Shown here: positions 25,065-34,039 of the stretch, piece after piece
How positions within the stretch are numbered: the first letter of the stretch is position 1
Layout: every line of letters starts with the position of its first letter
Assembly (NCBI RefSeq): GCF_013407955.1
Contig: NZ_JACCBU010000001.1
Coordinates: 7,006,001-7,070,000, forward strand
Reading direction: 5' to 3'
DNA length: 64,000 bases
Origin: Microlunatus parietis
Lineage (GTDB): Bacteria; Actinomycetota; Actinomycetes; Propionibacteriales; Propionibacteriaceae
Translations under genes and position numbers: made by a program
The notes under the pieces: model-generated
Seen by the model: the letters and a program-made list of their open reading frames with translations, nothing else
Told to the model about the DNA's origin: nothing
Databases searched by the model: none

Positions 25065-26372
25065 ATGTTGATCTCCGTCATCGGCTGCGGCTACCTCGGC
25101 GCAGTCCACGCCACCTGCCTCGCCCATCTCGGCCATACGGTCGTCGGCATCGACTCCGACCGGGAACTGGCCGCCCGCCTGGACGCCGGACGGCCGTCGT
25201 TCTACGAGCCGGGGCTCGAGTCGCTGCTGACCGAGACGCTGGCCACCGGCCGGCTCCGGTTCACCGGCGACCCGGCGGCGGTCGCCGGCTCGAGCGTGCA
25301 CTTCCTCTGCGTCGGCACGCCCCAGCTGCCGGACCGCCCCGGTGCGGACCTGTCGGCCCTCGACGCGGCCGTCGGCGCGCTGCTGCCGTACCTGCGGGAC
25401 GGGGACCTGGTGGTCGGCAAGTCCACCGTGCCGGTGGGAACGGCCGAGCGGCTGGCGGACCGGTTCGCGGCGGCCGGCTCCGGCGCGGCGGTCGCCTGGA
25501 ACCCGGAGTTCCTGCGCGAGGGGCATGCGGTGGCCGACACACTCCGGCCGGACCGCCTGGTCTACGGCAGCGGGACCGGCGACGAGCGCGCGGTGGCGAT
25601 CCTGAACGAGGTCTACGCGCCGGTGATCGCGGCCGGCACCCCGGTGATCAGCGCCGACCTGGCCACGGCCGAGCTCGTCAAGGTCGCCGCGAACTCGTTC
25701 CTGGCCACGAAGATCTCGTTCATCAACGCGATGGCCGAGATGTGCGAGGCGGCCGGCGCCGACGTCACCGTGCTCGCCGACGCGATCGGCCGGGACGTCC
25801 GGATCGGCCGGCAGTTCCTCAACGCCGGGGTCGGTTTCGGCGGCGGCTGCCTGCCCAAGGACATTCGGGCGTTCGGGGCGCGGGCCGCCGAGCTGGGGGT
25901 GGACCGGGTGGCCGGGCTGCTGGACCAGGTGGACCGGATCAATCTCGGGCGGCGGGACCGGATCGTCGACCTCACGGCCGAGGTGTGCGCCGGTGACCTG
26001 GTGGGCGCGCGGATCGCGGTACTGGGCGCCTCGTTCAAGCCGGACAGCGACGACGTCCGGGACTCGCCGGCGCTCGCCGTGGCCTTGGACCTGCAGCGAC
26101 GCGGCGCGCACGTACGGGTCACCGATCCGCAGGCGGCCGACAACGCGCGGAAGCGGAGCGCCGACCTGACCGTCGTCGACTCCGTCACCGAGGCGGCCGA
26201 CGGCGCCGACGCGGTGCTGCTGCTCACCGAGTGGCGCGAGTACCGGGAGTTGCGGCCGGCCGACCTGGCCGGGCTGGTCCGGCACCGTCGCATCGTCGAC
26301 GGCCGCAACGTGCTGGACCCGGGCCGCTGGCGCGCGTCCGGCTGGAGCTACCGGGCTCCGGGGCGGCTCTGA
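25065..26372 (+). CDS. ugd: UDP-glucose 6-dehydrogenase family
   Basis: A 435-residue nucleotide-sugar dehydrogenase that oxidises UDP-glucose (or a related sugar nucleotide) to the uronate with two NAD+. It has the NAD loop VIGCGYLGAVHA (residues 5-16), the catalytic Cys in FGGGCLPKDIRAFG (about residue 262), and the C-terminal UDP-binding domain (LGASFKPDSDDVRDSPAL). ATG 25065 has CCAGG upstream; ATG 25059 is an alternative. Divergent from the glycosyltransferase operon and probably its UDP-glucuronate supplier. Confidence 0.92.
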   Translation: MLISVIGCGYLGAVHATCLAHLGHTVVGIDSDRELAARLDAGRPSFYEPGLESLLTETLATGRLRFTGDPAAVAGSSVHFLCVGTPQLPDRPGADLSALDAAVGALLPYLRDGDLVVGKSTVPVGTAERLADRFAAAGSGAAVAWNPEFLREGHAVADTLRPDRLVYGSGTGDERAVAILNEVYAPVIAAGTPVISADLATAELVKVAANSFLATKISFINAMAEMCEAAGADVTVLADAIGRDVRIGRQFLNAGVGFGGGCLPKDIRAFGARAAELGVDRVAGLLDQVDRINLGRRDRIVDLTAEVCAGDLVGARIAVLGASFKPDSDDVRDSPALAVALDLQRRGAHVRVTDPQAADNARKRSADLTVVDSVTEAADGADAVLLLTEWREYRELRPADLAGLVRHRRIVDGRNVLDPGRWRASGWSYRAPGRL

Positions 26373-26388
26373 AGCTAGAGTCGCCGCC

Positions 26389-26823
26389 GTGGATGCGGAC
26401 ACGGCCCGGTCGGCGCTGCGGATCACGCCGTTCGTGGTCTGGGGCGGCCTGCTCGTCGGCTGGTGCATCGTGGTGCTGCCCGGCCTGCTGACGTACGCGC
26501 TCGGCAGCCCGACCACGGCGACGGTCGATCGCTGCGAGGTCACCGTCTCGACGAACAACGAGGGGACCACCAGTTCCGAGACCACCTGCTACGGCAGCTG
26601 GCCGCTCGGCACCGGGCGAGGCGAGGGCAGGATCGAGGGCGGTGGCTGGCTGAACGAGGGCGACCGGGTCGAGGTGCGCGGCACCACCTGGGCGGCGGCG
26701 ACGGGCGAGGTGCCCGGTCGGGCGCTGCTGATGTCCGGGATCGGCCTCGGCCTGGGCGTGATCACCCACCTGATCTGCTGGTGGAGCTTCAGCCGGGAAC
26801 TCCGGAAGGCCGCCCAGGAGTGA
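26389..26823 (+). CDS. Small membrane protein, unknown function
   Basis: A 144-residue protein with two transmembrane segments (about residues 13-37 and 108-131) enclosing an extracytoplasmic loop of about 65 residues that holds two cysteines (VDRCEVTV and ETTCYGSW), possibly a disulfide. It starts at GTG 26389, sixteen bases after ugd, so it may be cotranscribed. The loop has a short beta-rich pattern. I do not recognise a family. Confidence 0.7.
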   Translation: MDADTARSALRITPFVVWGGLLVGWCIVVLPGLLTYALGSPTTATVDRCEVTVSTNNEGTTSSETTCYGSWPLGTGRGEGRIEGGGWLNEGDRVEVRGTTWAAATGEVPGRALLMSGIGLGLGVITHLICWWSFSRELRKAAQE

Positions 26824-26832
26824 GGCCGGCGG

Positions 26833-28020
26833 TCAGTCCTTGCGGGGCGGGCCGCCGAACATGATCTCGTCCCAGCTCGGGATCGAGGCCCGCTTCTTCT
26901 TGGTCCGCTTCGGCTTGGCCGGTTCGGGCTCCGGGGCCGGGATCAGCGCCTCGGGCTCCGGTTCCGGCTCGGGTTCGGCCTCGGGCTGCGGCTCGGGCGG
27001 GTGGTTGACCACGATCTCCGGTTCCCAGCCGACCGGCTCGGAGGGCTGGTCGCGCAGGCCCGGGTAGACCGTGACCGAGTCCTCGGCGTAGCCGTCGCCG
27101 CCGAGCATCCCGTACAGCGTGGTCATGCCGCCGTCCTCGGCCGAACTCTCGTAGTCGGCCTCCTCGTACGCCGCCGGGCGGTGGTCGTCCGGGATGCCGG
27201 GTTCGTCGTCCGGTTCCCGGTCCGGCGCGGTCCGCGGCTCGTCGACCTGGACGGCCCGGACCAGGGCGAGTTCGTCGTTCAGGTCGAGGGTCGGCTCGGC
27301 CGCCTCGTCGAAGCTGTCGTGGAACGACGGCTCCCGGGCCGGCCCAGGGCGGGTGGACTCGCTGCGGCCGGACTCACTGCGAACAGCGCGCAGGTGCTGT
27401 TCCGGGCGCTGCGGGCGCCGTCGGCCGGGCTGCGGACCCTTGGCCGGGGTGGCCTCGCCGAGCACCCAGCGGGCCTCGTCGTTGCCGGCCAGCGAATAGC
27501 GGCCGCGCGGGTCGAAGTGGAACTCGGCGGTGCGGACGGACTCGCCCGACTTGTATTCGGCGGTCACCGCCCAGCGGCCGTCGTCCAGGCGGCGGGCGTC
27601 CCAGGCGACCGTGTCCGGGTCGATGCCGCGGTCGGCCAGCCGTTCCGTCACGGCCAGCCGGAGGTTGCGGTGGCCCGAGGTCTCACCCCGCCTCCGTACC
27701 GACGACGCCATGGCCTGACCGGCCATGTGCTCGCGCTCCAGCAGGACCGGGCCGGCGAATCGCTCGACCCGGTCGGCCGGCATTCCGGAAACCCGGGCGA
27801 CCTCCTCCAGGGTCGCCCCGGACCGGATCCGTGCCTGAATATCGCGTGGGCTCAGTACGCTCTCCATCTCGATCTCCAGTTGTCCGAGTCGGGGGCGGTC
27901 ACCACGCATCGCCGCTCGCAATCCGTCGTCGACCGGAAGCGCCAGCTCCTCTCCACCGTCGGTCGCGATGATGAGGGACTGACCGTCCTGACTCAGTCCC
28001 ACCAGCCGCGCCGTGCGCAT
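26833..28020 (-). CDS. sepH: Septation protein SepH (DUF3071)
   Basis: A 395-residue actinobacterial cell-division protein that helps FtsZ ring assembly. The N-terminal DUF3071 domain (about residues 1-190) contains the helix-turn-helix-like segment SGATLEEVARVSGMPADRVE (about residue 67) and LLEREHMAGQAM. A long acidic, proline/glutamate-rich linker follows (about residues 200-370), and the conserved C-terminus KRASIPSWDEIMFG closes the protein. The start at ATG 28020 and all hallmarks are intact. It is a core gene placed next to accessory DNA. Confidence 0.93.
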   Translation of the reverse strand: MRTARLVGLSQDGQSLIIATDGGEELALPVDDGLRAAMRGDRPRLGQLEIEMESVLSPRDIQARIRSGATLEEVARVSGMPADRVERFAGPVLLEREHMAGQAMASSVRRRGETSGHRNLRLAVTERLADRGIDPDTVAWDARRLDDGRWAVTAEYKSGESVRTAEFHFDPRGRYSLAGNDEARWVLGEATPAKGPQPGRRRPQRPEQHLRAVRSESGRSESTRPGPAREPSFHDSFDEAAEPTLDLNDELALVRAVQVDEPRTAPDREPDDEPGIPDDHRPAAYEEADYESSAEDGGMTTLYGMLGGDGYAEDSVTVYPGLRDQPSEPVGWEPEIVVNHPPEPQPEAEPEPEPEPEALIPAPEPEPAKPKRTKKKRASIPSWDEIMFGGPPRKD

Positions 28021-28143
28021 CGCCTCAGCCGATCCTCCCCGTGGTGTTCGTTCCTGGTTAACCTACTCCGCGGCCTGGTGGGGTCGTGGTAGGCGCAACC
28101 GGAGCGCGCACTTTCGGCCGGAGTGTCCGGAAAAGTTCGACGT

Positions 28144-30390
28144 CTACCTGAGGTACGGACTTGTCCGGACCAGGTGGTCACCCGGGCCCAGCGGGACCTC
28201 CGCGGTGAGCCAGCGGCCGTCCGGACGCAGCCGTACGGTAGCGCCGTCGAGCTCGATCTCGGGCGCCGACCCGGCCGGCAGCGCGAGGCGGCCGGTGCTG
28301 CCCGGCGGCACCCGGATCAGATAGTCCTGCCGGTCGCCGTCGCGACGGGCCCGCACCGCGATCGTCCCGGCCGGCACCGGCAGCCGTACCTCCGCTTGGT
28401 CGAGCGGCCCCGGCTGCGGCCGGATCGCGAACGACCGGTAGCCCGGCTCCAGCGGCCGCAACCCGAACAGGCCCTGCGGCAGCAGGAACGCCGGCGACGC
28501 GGCCCACGGATGGGAATGGCTGAGGTTCGGTTTGAACGCGGCGTCCCAGGCCTCCATCGTCGCGCCCGCGCCGACGTCGAGCATGTGCCGCCAGCTGCGG
28601 TTCCCGGGCGCGGTGATCAGCGGCAGCGCGACGTCGCCGGCCGCGTGCTCGAACAAACCCTCGAGCAGGAACGCCGCGGCGTAGACGCTGCACGCCATGC
28701 CGCGCCCGGCCAGGTCCTGCACCACGCCGTCCACGCGGTCCGCCGGGACGGCGCCGGCCCAGAGCGGGAACAGCTGGGCGTGGATCGCGTGGTGGCCCAG
28801 CCGGCGGCCGGCCGGGTCGAGCCCGTCGGCGTAGGCCTGCCGGTCGGGATCGAACAGGTGCCGTTGGATCGCGTCGCGCAGCCGGTCGGCGGTCGCGGCG
28901 TAGTGCTCGGCGTCGGTGGGCTCGCCGACAGCTCGGGCCAGGTCGGCGGCAGCCCGGAAGCAGCGGTACGCGAGCGCGTTGATCACCGTGTTGACCTCGC
29001 CGAACTCGTACCCGTCCCGCTCGCCCGGCGGCCAGTCGACCAGGTCCCGGTCGAACCCGCCGCGGTCCAGGTCACCCGCGGCGCCGCCGTCGCTGGGCTT
29101 GCGGACCAGGCCGGTGCCGGGGTCGAGCCAGCGCAGCGGCAGCAGGTCGGGCAGCCGGTGATACTGCTCCCGGAGCTGGCCGTCGTCGCCGGTGGTCCAC
29201 CACAGGTCGTGGACGGCGAGCAGCCCGAACAAGGGCCATTCCGTCGGCCAGGTCCGGTGCTCCAGCGTGAAGTCGACCGAGTAGCGGGCCAGCGCGGGAT
29301 CGGGGTCCAGGCACAGGTGGGCCCGCTGCTGCAGATAGGCGTCCGCCTCGTACGGCAGCCGCTCGCGGGTCCAGGAATCCACGTACAGGTTGAGATTCAG
29401 CGCCTCGATCGTGTCCGCCGAGAGCCGCCAGACGCGGTCCAGGTCTGGATCGGCCGACGTGAACGCCGCCGCCTCGGTGTCGTACGGGGAGCGATAGGCG
29501 GCCGCCAGCACCTCGAGGTCGGGGTTGCCGGCGAGCGTCCGGACCTCCAGGTAGCGGAACACCCGCAGGCCCCAGGTCTCGAGCTCCTGGTCGCCGTCGG
29601 TGAGGGTCCAGACATCGCGGTAGACGTTGCCCGTGTGGAGTTCGAACTTGACCGTCGGGCGCTCGGTCGAGTCGAGGACCTCGCCGAAGCGGAGTTCGAT
29701 CGTGTCGCCGGCGCTCGCCCGGGCGCGGATCAGGGCGCCGCCGGCCCAGGTGCGGCCGAAGTCGAGCACCAGCCGGCCGGGCCCCTCGGCCAGGACGCGG
29801 GCCGGCGGCATCGTCCGGCGCTCGACCAGGGGGACCGGTGAGGACTCGAGCCGGGCGAACGGTTCGCGGACGGCGGCGGCCGGCCAGTGCTCGGCGAAGC
29901 CGGGGGAGTCGAAGCCGTGCGGGTAGCGGCGGGCGTCCAGGTTCTCCACCGGTGCGGCGAAGACGGCGGTCCCGATGCTGCCCGCCTCTTGATAGGCGTC
30001 GGCGGCCGAGCTCGCCTGCCAGTCGGGCCCGCTGCCGAAGCGGGCCACGGCGCCGTCGGCGTACTCGATGATGATCATGGCCTGGCAGCGGTGATCGGCC
30101 GTCGTGTGGAGCAGCGCTCCCACCGTGTTCGGGCCTGGCCACAGCAGCCCGGTCAGGTCGTACGTGTCGTAGCGGGACTCGTCGCCGAGCGGCCGGGTGG
30201 GGCCGACGCCGAGCACGGTGCCATTGAAGTGGGCCCGGTAGACGTACTGCAGGGCGGGCCGGGTCGAACTCGCGGTGATCGCCAGCGCCGCCCGCGCGAT
30301 CGGCCCGGGGCCGGCGTCGAACTCGTACCGGAGGAAACACCAGTCGGGATTTCCGTACGCCCAGATCGGCGTCGACCCGGTCCAGTCCAC
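28144..30390 (-). CDS. GH78 alpha-L-rhamnosidase-like glycoside hydrolase
   Basis: A 748-residue protein with N-terminal beta-sandwich domains and an (alpha/alpha)6 barrel of the GH78 type. The segment SWTRERLPYEADAYLQQRAH (about residue 340) matches the family's catalytic acid region, and TMEAWDAAFKPNLSHSHPWA plus FGLRPLEPGY (about residues 610-650) the second acidic residue and the barrel end. No signal peptide is visible, so it should work on imported oligosaccharides. GTG 30390 has GGAGGG eight bases upstream. A TGAAA/TTTCA palindrome lies just upstream as a possible operator. GH78 proteins of this length can have other specificities. Confidence 0.83.
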   Translation of the reverse strand: MDWTGSTPIWAYGNPDWCFLRYEFDAGPGPIARAALAITASSTRPALQYVYRAHFNGTVLGVGPTRPLGDESRYDTYDLTGLLWPGPNTVGALLHTTADHRCQAMIIIEYADGAVARFGSGPDWQASSAADAYQEAGSIGTAVFAAPVENLDARRYPHGFDSPGFAEHWPAAAVREPFARLESSPVPLVERRTMPPARVLAEGPGRLVLDFGRTWAGGALIRARASAGDTIELRFGEVLDSTERPTVKFELHTGNVYRDVWTLTDGDQELETWGLRVFRYLEVRTLAGNPDLEVLAAAYRSPYDTEAAAFTSADPDLDRVWRLSADTIEALNLNLYVDSWTRERLPYEADAYLQQRAHLCLDPDPALARYSVDFTLEHRTWPTEWPLFGLLAVHDLWWTTGDDGQLREQYHRLPDLLPLRWLDPGTGLVRKPSDGGAAGDLDRGGFDRDLVDWPPGERDGYEFGEVNTVINALAYRCFRAAADLARAVGEPTDAEHYAATADRLRDAIQRHLFDPDRQAYADGLDPAGRRLGHHAIHAQLFPLWAGAVPADRVDGVVQDLAGRGMACSVYAAAFLLEGLFEHAAGDVALPLITAPGNRSWRHMLDVGAGATMEAWDAAFKPNLSHSHPWAASPAFLLPQGLFGLRPLEPGYRSFAIRPQPGPLDQAEVRLPVPAGTIAVRARRDGDRQDYLIRVPPGSTGRLALPAGSAPEIELDGATVRLRPDGRWLTAEVPLGPGDHLVRTSPYLR

Positions 30391-30410
30391 GAGCGCGGCC
30401 CTCCAGGGGT

Positions 30411-30422
30411 TGAAATGTTTCA
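30411..30422. promoter_or_regulatory. TGAAA-TG-TTTCA operator-like palindrome upstream of the GH78 gene
   Basis: A perfect 5-bp inverted repeat around two bases, 21-32 bp before the GH78 start codon and about 70 bp before the divergent GntR gene. Its form resembles LacI-family operators (TGAAACGTTTCA class). The adjacent GntR protein or a LacI regulator elsewhere could bind. Confidence 0.4.
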
Positions 30423-30490
30423 GGAGTGCTCAGCCTAGCCTGCGGACGGGGGTGGCGTAACTCTGGCGAAACTTGGCTAGGGTGGCTTCT

Positions 30491-31252
30491 GTGACTTCCC
30501 GACCGCGGCGGATCCCCGCCGACCAGACCTCCGCGCAGCCGCGCCGGGACCGTGCCGACCGGCTGGCCGCTGAGCTGCGCGGGCGCATCCTGTCCGGGGC
30601 CGTGCCGCCCGGTGACCGCCTGGACGAGCCCTCGCTGACCGCCGAGTTCGGGGCCTCCCGCAACGCGGTCCGGGAAGCGCTCGACCTGCTCCGCGCCGAG
30701 GGCCTGATCGAGCGGCGCCGGGGCGCCGGCACCCGGGTGCTGGCGGCGAAGTTCGGCCACGGCCTGGACCGGCTGGCCGGCCTGGCCGAGGCGTTGGCCG
30801 ACCGTGGTGCCGTCCGCAACGAGGTGCTGCGCGCCGAGGAGCTCGACGAACATCCGGATCCCGGGGCGGACCGGCTCGGCCTCGGGCCGGGCGACCCGGT
30901 CGTCCGGCTGGAACGGCTGCGCCTGATCAACGACGAGCCGCTGTCGCTCGACCTGAGCTACCTCCCGGTCGACGTCGGCCGGCCGTTGCTGGACGCCGAC
31001 CTCGAGGGCACCGACGTCTTCGCCCTGATCGAGGCAGGCGGGCACCGGCTCGGACTCGCCGAGGTCACCGTGCACGCCACGAACGCGACGCCGGCCGCCG
31101 CGCAGGCCCTGCGGATCGAACCGGGGGACGCGATCTTCACCATCGAGCGGCTGACCCGGCTCGCCGACGGCCGGCCGATCGACGACGAGGTCCTGCGGGT
31201 CCGGGCCGACCGGCTGTCCCTGCACGCCAACCTGCACCGCGGCACGCGATGA
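30491..31252 (+). CDS. GntR-family regulator with UTRA ligand domain
   Basis: A 253-residue HutC-type GntR regulator. The winged HTH covers about residues 20-85 (ADRLAAELRGRILSGAVPPG, then SRNAVREALDLLRAEGLIE) and the UTRA effector domain about residues 100-250 (DPVVRLERLRLINDEPLSLD, then GDAIFTIERLTRLADGRPID). GTG 30491 is preferred, with AGGG eight bases upstream; GTG 30482 and TTG 30473 are possible. It overlaps the TauE/SafE exporter by 4 bp, so that exporter is the probable target. Confidence 0.87.
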   Translation: MTSRPRRIPADQTSAQPRRDRADRLAAELRGRILSGAVPPGDRLDEPSLTAEFGASRNAVREALDLLRAEGLIERRRGAGTRVLAAKFGHGLDRLAGLAEALADRGAVRNEVLRAEELDEHPDPGADRLGLGPGDPVVRLERLRLINDEPLSLDLSYLPVDVGRPLLDADLEGTDVFALIEAGGHRLGLAEVTVHATNATPAAAQALRIEPGDAIFTIERLTRLADGRPIDDEVLRVRADRLSLHANLHRGTR

Positions 31253-32013
31253 TCGACATCTCCGTTCCGGTGGCCGTCCTGCTCGGCCTGATCGGGATCG
31301 CCGGCGGCATCGGCATCACCGCCGTCGGGCCGGGCGGGGTGCTGCCGACGATCGGCCTGTTCGCCCTGACCGACCTGTCCCCGAGCGCGGTCGCCGGCAC
31401 GGCCATCGTGACCCACGTCGCCACCGGCCTGGTCGGGACCGCCGCCTACCACCGGTCCGGGCAGTTGCAGCGGCCGGCGACCAGGCGCACCGCGGGCTGG
31501 CTGGCCGGCGCCGCACTGCTGGGTACGCCCGCCGGGATCATGATCAACTCCGCCTTGTCGCCGCGCTGGTTCGGCGTCGTGCTGGCCGTCCTGATCATCG
31601 CCGCGGCCGTCCTCGTCCTGGTCCGCCAGCTGCGCCGGAACCCTTTCGGCGTACGGCATCCGCCGGTCCCGCTGGTCGCCGCCATCGGTCTCCTGGTGGG
31701 AGTCGCGGCGGGCGTGATCGGGATCGGCGGCCCGATGCTGACGGTGCCGCTGCTGGTCGCCGCCGGGACCGACATCCTGGAGGCACTGGCCGCGGCGCAG
31801 GTCCAGTCGGTGATCATCTCCGGCGTCGGGACGATCGGCTACTTGGCCCAGGGAGCCGTCGACTGGCGACTCGCGGGGATCGTTGGGATCCCGGAACTCA
31901 TCGGAGTCCTGATCGGCTGGCGGATCGCGCACGCCCTGCCGACCAAGGTGCTCCGCTACGCCCTGGTGATCATGATGCTGGGCCTCGCGCCGTACCTCGC
32001 GTTCGCCCACTGA
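31249..32013 (+). CDS. TSUP (TauE/SafE) family membrane transporter
   Basis: A 254-residue integral membrane protein with about eight transmembrane segments and the two inverted half-repeats typical of TSUP carriers (GITAVGPGGVLPTIGLFAL near residue 25 and VAAGVIGIGGPMLTVPLLVA near residue 155). Family members export or import sulfite, sulfoacetate or other sulfur and C2 anions. Coupled to the upstream GntR gene by ATGA overlap. A decayed partial copy of this gene lies at 32939-33095. Confidence 0.88.
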   Translation: MIDISVPVAVLLGLIGIAGGIGITAVGPGGVLPTIGLFALTDLSPSAVAGTAIVTHVATGLVGTAAYHRSGQLQRPATRRTAGWLAGAALLGTPAGIMINSALSPRWFGVVLAVLIIAAAVLVLVRQLRRNPFGVRHPPVPLVAAIGLLVGVAAGVIGIGGPMLTVPLLVAAGTDILEALAAAQVQSVIISGVGTIGYLAQGAVDWRLAGIVGIPELIGVLIGWRIAHALPTKVLRYALVIMMLGLAPYLAFAH

Positions 32014-32058
32014 CGGCGCGGTGCCCGGTGCCGGCCCATTGGAGTCTCGGTGGCGCCA

Positions 32059-32454
32059 TCACGTGGCGTACAGGCTAACCAGCTGCTGTCCGGTACATCC
32101 TTGAAATTCAGGTTTGACCTCAGACGCGTTGACGAAACTGCTCGCTGTTCTCGGCAACTCGTCCCCCAGTGCGTAGCTGCCGATCCCTTCGAGATGGATC
32201 GTCCCGTCAGTATCCAGCCGCGAGCCGAACGGCGCGATCAGGGGTATGCCGTCCACAGTTACGCACCCTGCAGCGTCCACAGCGAGAACGCCGGATACTG
32301 ATGCTTGGAGTACTCCGTCGTCCTTCTCTGTCGCCACAAGAAGTCGGGGGCCATGCTGTGAGCCGATGGGCGTCGCTGCCGGGGCGCCCCCACCGGTACA
32401 GGACGTGAGCAGCATCGTGCAGGCTGCAACGCTGATAAGGAGCCGAATGGTCAA
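32059..32454 (-). CDS. Small secreted lipoprotein, unknown function
   Basis: About 131 residues from TTG 32454 (GTG 32463 is an alternative; GGAGGGG lies upstream of both and is better spaced for the TTG). Hydrophobic signal with lipobox LLTSC, Cys19, then a Thr/Ala/Pro linker. The mature part has two cysteines (AAGCVTVDG and FQGCTGQQ) and no recognisable domain. It follows the truncated protease fragment on the same strand, and the pair lies between the intact and the decayed exporter copies, so it may have arrived with that rearrangement. Base composition is visibly less GC-rich than the surroundings. Confidence 0.6.
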   Translation of the reverse strand: MTIRLLISVAACTMLLTSCTGGGAPAATPIGSQHGPRLLVATEKDDGVLQASVSGVLAVDAAGCVTVDGIPLIAPFGSRLDTDGTIHLEGIGSYALGDELPRTASSFVNASEVKPEFQGCTGQQLVSLYAT

Positions 32455-32474
32455 CGCAGTCACCCCCTCCGATC

Positions 32475-32930
32475 TCAGTTGGTCTTGATCGAGACGCCCA
32501 CACTGGAGACGGCCTGGGCGATCTCGAATGCGCTGCGTCCGTCCCACAGTCCACTATGCACTCCGCGGGCGGCATTGTTGATGAACCAGGGGCCACCGCT
32601 GTCGCCGCCCTCCGTGATTGCACGGTCGACGACCCGCAGTTGTGTGTAGACCGTTCCGTCGTCGCGGTCTGTGATCATGCCGTTCGTGTTCCTGACGATG
32701 GCGCACTGGGCGTTGGTGCGGCTTCCCTCACCGTAATTGCACACGGTCGCGCCGACGACGGGGTTTGCCCACGAGGTGATCTCCCGTAGTCCGCCGCTTG
32801 GCCGGGTGTAGATAAAGTTGTCGGCCGAGCTTCCACTCAGCGTTCTGTTGAACTGAATGTCCTCACCGCTTCCCACAGCGGCGTTGCGGACGAACGAGAG
32901 GATTCCCGCCACCGCAGCAACTTCACCCAC
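32475..32930 (-). pseudogene. Truncated trypsin-like (S1 family) serine protease
   Basis: A 151-codon open fragment equal to the C-terminal part of a streptogrisin/trypsin-like protease. It keeps the nucleophile motif EGGDSGGPWFIN (about residue 110) and flanking strands, but the catalytic His and Asp regions and any signal peptide are missing. An in-frame stop lies at 32934-32936, and a few bases further the DNA becomes the decayed TauE/SafE copy, so the truncation point coincides with a recombination junction. It could at most encode an inactive protein. Confidence 0.75.
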
Positions 32931-32938
32931 TGTTCATC

Positions 32939-33095
32939 CCTGATCATCGCCGCGGCCGTGTGATCGGGATCGGTGGCCCGTGCTGACTGTGCCACTGCTG
33001 GCCGAGCAGGACCCGGACATCCTGAGGCGCCGGCGGCGGCGCAGGTTCAGTCGGTGATCATCTCGGGCATCGCACCGTACCTGGCTGTCCCACTG
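32939..33095 (+). pseudogene. Decayed, internally deleted copy of the TauE/SafE exporter gene
   Basis: Three collinear pieces of 31249-32013 are joined here. 32939-32959 is identical to 31590-31610; 32960 to about 33068 matches about 31714-31826 with many substitutions (for example TCAGTCGGTGATCATCTC versus TCCAGTCGGTGATCATCTC); about 33069-33095 matches the last 30 bases including the CCCACTGA end. Everything else is deleted and the frame is lost. Confidence 0.8.
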
Positions 33096-33106
33096 AAACC
33101 GATCGA

Positions 33107-33997
33107 TCAGACCGGCTCCAGCATCGACGTCACCACGATCAGGCCGGCGCCGAACTTCTCGTCCAGGGCGCGCTGGATCGCACCGTCGTCGTAGAGCACC
33201 TGGACCTTGACGACTCCGGCCCGGGGATCGGCGGAGCTGTTCGCGAGTCCCTCGACCTCGCTGGGTAGTCGTTCCTGGAGCGCCATCAGCTCGGCCTCCG
33301 TCCGCTGGCCGCGGGAGACGCAGAGCATGCCGCTCCACACCGTGCGGAGCTTGGCCTCGGCCGCAGCGACGTCACCGGTGACCGCGATGTTGAGCACGGT
33401 GTAGAGCGGGTCGTTGAACCAGCGCTCCTGCTCCCCTGGAGACAGGCTCCTGCGGGAAGCAGGGTTCGGGCTCTGGTCCGCCCAGGCGGTCGAGTAGTCC
33501 GGGAAGGATGCGGCAAGGTTCAGAGCCGCGTCCAGGTCCTCCTCCGAGACCTTGGAGGTGTCGGTCACCCGCCAGCCGCCGGCGGGTTCGGGGCAGGCGG
33601 AGGTCCAGGTCTCCTCCTCGGAGTCCGGCCAGACATAGCCCTCGCCGGAGCGGACCTCGGTCGCGGTGAGCACGTCCGCTTCCGGGTCGTAGCGGCCGGT
33701 CACGATGTAGTCGCCCCAGCGGACCCCATCGGATTCCTCGAACTTCCCGGCCCATGTCCAGCCGGCCACCTTCGGCCCACTGCACTGCGGCGGCAACGAC
33801 TCCGCCACTCCGCCCAGGCACAGTTCGGGTCCGGAGCCGTCGTCGATCACGGTGACCGGATGCCGGGTGGTCACCAGGCCGGTCGACCCGGTCGGCGGCG
33901 GTAGGGCAGGTTGACCAGGGCCGGTGAGCTGCGCACATGCGGAACAGAGGAGCACCAGCCCGGCCACACCGCCGGCGAAGGTGAGAAGTCGGCTCAT
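33107..33997 (-). CDS. Secreted lipoprotein, unknown function
   Basis: A 296-residue protein starting at ATG 33997 with signal MSRLLTFAGGVAGLVLL and cysteines at 18 and 21 (LCSAC), then a Pro/Gly/Thr linker. The mature domain is soluble, has cysteine pairs (ELCLGGV, PQCSGPK, SACPEP, GMLCVSRG) and no motif that I recognise. The start is divergent from the AAA ATPase gene with only 42 bp between. Longer upstream readings in this frame run through the ATPase gene and are artefacts of GC-rich sequence. Confidence 0.72.
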   Translation of the reverse strand: MSRLLTFAGGVAGLVLLCSACAQLTGPGQPALPPPTGSTGLVTTRHPVTVIDDGSGPELCLGGVAESLPPQCSGPKVAGWTWAGKFEESDGVRWGDYIVTGRYDPEADVLTATEVRSGEGYVWPDSEEETWTSACPEPAGGWRVTDTSKVSEEDLDAALNLAASFPDYSTAWADQSPNPASRRSLSPGEQERWFNDPLYTVLNIAVTGDVAAAEAKLRTVWSGMLCVSRGQRTEAELMALQERLPSEVEGLANSSADPRAGVVKVQVLYDDGAIQRALDEKFGAGLIVVTSMLEPV

Positions 33998-34039
33998 GAT
34001 CTGAGTATGCGCTTGCCGGGCAGTCGTAGGGTCGAATCC

